Below, in pieces: positions 61,166 through 64,000 of a stretch of 64,000 bases of DNA. This DNA is from Gymnorhina tibicen (taxonomy: Eukaryota; Chordata; Aves; Passeriformes; Artamidae), in NCBI GenBank assembly GCA_013399875.1, contig VXAZ01002516.1:124001-188000 (forward strand), given 5' to 3'. Positions within the stretch are counted from its first letter, which is position 1; each line of letters starts with the position of its first letter. The notes under the pieces are model-generated. The model was given only the letters and a program-made list of their open reading frames with translations. It made no database searches and was not told the origin of the DNA. The position numbers and the translations under genes were made by a program.

Positions 61166-62933
61166 CGGGAGCAGTGTGGATGGCCTGATCCTGTTCTGGA
61201 TTTCTGGATATTGGAATGGAAATCCAGTGGTGGAAAAAAAAAATTATACACGTACAAAACATTAATCACTCTAATGGTGAGCCTTAGATAGTCAGCCTAC
61301 CCAGTAGCTGCTTCCCAGCTGTTCTGGTCCCCCCAGTTGCTGGGACATAGACATACAAGCCCCAGAGACTTGCAGTTGTGCTCCAATAGCTGGTCTCTTT
61401 TATCCTGTAACTGGTACTTTTTATCCTACTCACTGTCTAATTCAGTTTGAATTTCACCAGTTTTCACACATACTCAGAAGAGAGAGCACACCCATACAGA
61501 ACTAGAAAGACGATTTCATGAGAACACAGTGCAAACTGCAATTATGAAAGGCAGTTTGACAAGTGTAACAACAGACAATTAAGATGATTATACCTGATCA
61601 GCTTGTTTTATTGCCTTTTCCTGCTCTATTCTTTCCTGCTCGTTCCCTCATAATCCACCTTTGACAGCTCCCTTCCCCACTTCCATTCCTTCCCTCAGCA
61701 TCCTATAATATAGCACACATTGCCACAATTCCTTTAAAATACCCCATAATAAGCTTTACGCAATCATCAAGTACTGCTCCTCCTGGTATCCCATAACGAG
61801 ACCTCTACCTGTGCAGGCAGTAACTCCATCACTCTCAGATTGTTCTGAGAAAGAGAGGTAAAGGGCTCTGCAAGGTGTTCTGAGGTCCTTGGTTCTTGTT
61901 GAGCTTCCCACCAGGAACAACATTCCCACCATCCTCCTGGGTTCCAAGCAGCTCATTCAGGGTTCCTCAGTTTGGCAATTGCTATGCTTATCTTCATTGG
62001 GCCTTTGTGTTCTTGCTGATTAGTTTTTAATCACATAATGGTATTTTGGCAGAGATCTTCACAGTGCCAGGCCAGTGGCTTTGTATCCACGTGTCTCAGT
62101 CTTCATCCACTTATGTTTGTTGCTTACTCTTGTTACTAATGTGCATGAGCAAGACATGGATGTATGAACTATCATCAGCCAGGTGCTTAGTATGGTCTTT
62201 CCAGAGGGTCCTGGGGAAACGTCTGCCACAGTTCCTTTCCCTCTCTTCTTCCTCTTTCCCATCTCCTCAATTAGTGGTAGTAGTTTTTCTTTGTCCTTTC
62301 TCCACAGCTTATATCCAATGTCTTCCTCGGTGTTTTATCTTTAGAAAGTAGATGTAACAACATAATGTTCTTTATTAAGCATGGCTGTAACAATTTAATT
62401 CCCTCTATTTTCTGGACTTGGGCACTGAGACATACAATGAAAATTGTGTGTGAATTACTCCTTTCAAATGTTTCCATTTCCACATCTGCCATATTTTTAA
62501 TCACATCGAGAGACACTTGATTTCCAAAAAAAGAAAAGTGATTTTACTTAATGAATTATGAAGTGTTATTCTAGTTTTTTTTAGAAATCATACATGACAT
62601 ACGATGACAAACTTGTCATTTACCAATGACTGATTTGTTACTTTGTGTGGGATTCATTTCAAATGAAGACACCTACATTTAGCTGTCTATATAAGCTAGA
62701 TGTCTATGATTTCTTAGATCATGGCATTCTAGACAATACAGTCAGCAGAACGTGCCAGAGCAAATATATTTGGGATATCAGCACATGGCTGGTAAACACA
62801 CCACTGGACCTATGAGGGTCAGTTCAGTTGCAAAAGCCTAATAGTATTTCTGCTACTTTTGGATTTCAAAAACTTTCTTATGGGCCAAGAGATATGATGA
62901 AGGACCTAGAACAAGTCTCATTTTCTAAATATT

Positions 62934-62967
62934 AAAAAAAAGAGAAAAAAAAAGAAGAAAAAAGAAT
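62934..62967. repeat. Purine-rich low-complexity run
   Basis: A runs interrupted by single G bases, 'aaaaaaaagagaaaaaaaaa' and following. Confidence 0.75.
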
Positions 62968-63666
62968 CACTTCATTACTTTATTGCTAACAAAAACACCA
63001 TAAAGTGATACACCAAGAAGAAACTCTTAGAACACTACATTTTCTCTGCCCTGGAGGTAAAATGAAACCGTTAGATAACAATTAGCATGTTGAGGCAACT
63101 GAATTGAATCCCAGACACAGTGGCTATCATGGGACTTTGGCTCTAGATGGAGCCTTAAATTCAGGTAGAACTACTTTGAGATTTTTCTTAAGTAAGAATT
63201 TCTATCAATATAACCCAGAAAAAGTTGTAAGATCATAACAATAATGGTTTGTCCCCAAAACTACCACAACTGAATTAATTCAAAGGATTATTCACTTATT
63301 GAATGACCCATGATCAAATACATACCTTCAAAATAAGTCCCACTGAACTAAAAGTGAATGTCTTTTATCTTCAAGTGGATGTGGAGATCTGAGGATAAGA
63401 CAGACACAATGTGATCGGACTTCTAACTTAAAACATTAGAAAACTTTTTTTAAAAGTTTCCAAAGCTTTCAGAAGAAAGCCTGAACTGTTTTCTCAGTCT
63501 ACAGTCTTGCTTCCAATCAGGTGATGGAATTGAAAATGTTCAGGTACATTAAAGGGCTCTAGGAGTGAAATATTTCTTACTGATCGCTTATTGTTAGCAA
63601 CCCTTTGATTCTGGTGTTAAAGTAACACCATACTTTTCCTCTCTGTGAAAGAAAACCATCTTATCT

Positions 63667-63698
63667 TTTTTTTTTTTTTAATTTTTTCTTTTTTAATA
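63667..63698. repeat. Poly-T-rich run
   Basis: T blocks of up to about 14 bases broken by AA and C. No upstream or downstream retroposon body was recognised on the minus strand. Confidence 0.75.
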
Positions 63699-64000
63699 TG
63701 CAATGGAGGTGGAAAAGAGACATTTAGTCAACTCAAGGAAATGGCTTGAAATCAGATCTTCAATTCAACACAATCACTACAAACACAACCGAATCACTCT
63801 GATGTACATCTCAAAAAGCCACAGCTTAACTAGGGCTGTCAGGTCTTACTCCAGCATCTAGTGTAGCTGTTCCAGACTTATAAAATTAATACCAGTATTT
63901 GGAACTTTGTTCCACTTTGGACAAGTCAGTTGCTCTGTCTGATTTCCGTAGCTGCAAACTGTACCTTTTTAGCATGACAGCTGTGAGATTAGTATTGAAA

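Larger units (their letters stand above)
56330..64000. other. Unique AT-rich stretch to window end, no gene recognised
   Basis: No gene, RNA gene or named repeat was recognised. It contains an A-rich run (59717-59779), a degenerate CA-rich segment (61048-61165), a purine run (62934-62967) and a poly-T run (63667-63698). The segment 61600-62340 is C/T-richer on the plus strand than its surroundings and might be a decayed LTR or other old repeat, but no ends or motifs support this. The open frames here have no family resemblance. Confidence 0.6.

Noticed and set aside
60803..61269. Cys/Val-rich minus-strand frames resembling a secreted or membrane protein
   Set aside because: The hydrophobic Cys-rich part is the translation of a degenerate CA repeat; three frames overlap and none has a family match.
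61600..62340. C/T-rich segment considered as a decayed LTR
   Set aside because: No TG...CA ends, target duplication, TATA/AATAAA order or homology to the LTR at 33629-34308 could be seen.
1..64000. CRISPR arrays, bacterial operons, tRNA or rRNA genes
   Set aside because: The sequence is vertebrate in character. No regularly spaced direct repeats with unique spacers, no clustered long coding frames and no cloverleaf sequence were recognised by reading. A tRNA scan was not possible.

Overview
The window looks like nuclear DNA from a bird. The main evidence is seven fragments of chicken-repeat-1 (CR1) LINEs, most of them 5'-truncated 3' portions carrying the avian-type C-terminal reverse-transcriptase motif (HWNR.PREV) and, in several, the 'ATTCTATGATT'-like 3' tail. 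A 680-bp solo LTR with a 6-bp target-site duplication and pentanucleotide microsatellites of (GAATA)n type also fit. The sequence does not fix the species.

No protein-coding gene could be recognised. Most of the window is AT-rich unique sequence, as expected for a gene desert or a very long intron. Open frames above 60 codons are scattered on both strands. They resemble no family, except where they fall inside CR1, the LTR or the GC-rich minisatellite.

Layout. (1) 1-1713 is unique. (2) 1714-3325 is a compact composite: a minus-strand CR1, a GC-rich 110-bp minisatellite (3.7 near-identical units) running into a 149-N assembly gap, then a plus-strand CR1. (3) 3326-12475 is unique, with one weak LINE-like reading frame at 4652-4921. 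(4) 12476-13268 holds two CR1 fragments with their 3' ends facing each other; one carries a 20-bp tandem duplication. (5) 13269-26874 is unique. (6) 26875-27073 holds two neighbouring pentanucleotide arrays. (7) 27074-33622 is unique and includes a CpG-bearing block at 28660-29280 with a perfect ISRE core and an AP-1 site. (8) 33623-34314 is the solo LTR with its duplications. (9) 34315-47590 is unique apart from a CR1 tail at 40863-40998; it contains a well-formed possible exon at 46477-46653. (10) 47591-48078 is a GC-rich block joined to a CR1 that lacks its own 3' tail. (11) 48079-64000 is unique, with a stepwise (AAGAG)8(AAAAG)7 array, a (TA)n tract and a CR1 at 56008-56329.

No coherent new gene system was found. 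The best leads are the composite minisatellite locus, the palindrome-rich LTR, the possible exon with a 51-codon reading frame, and several blocks that look like conserved regulatory DNA by composition. The last group is inference only and needs alignment.
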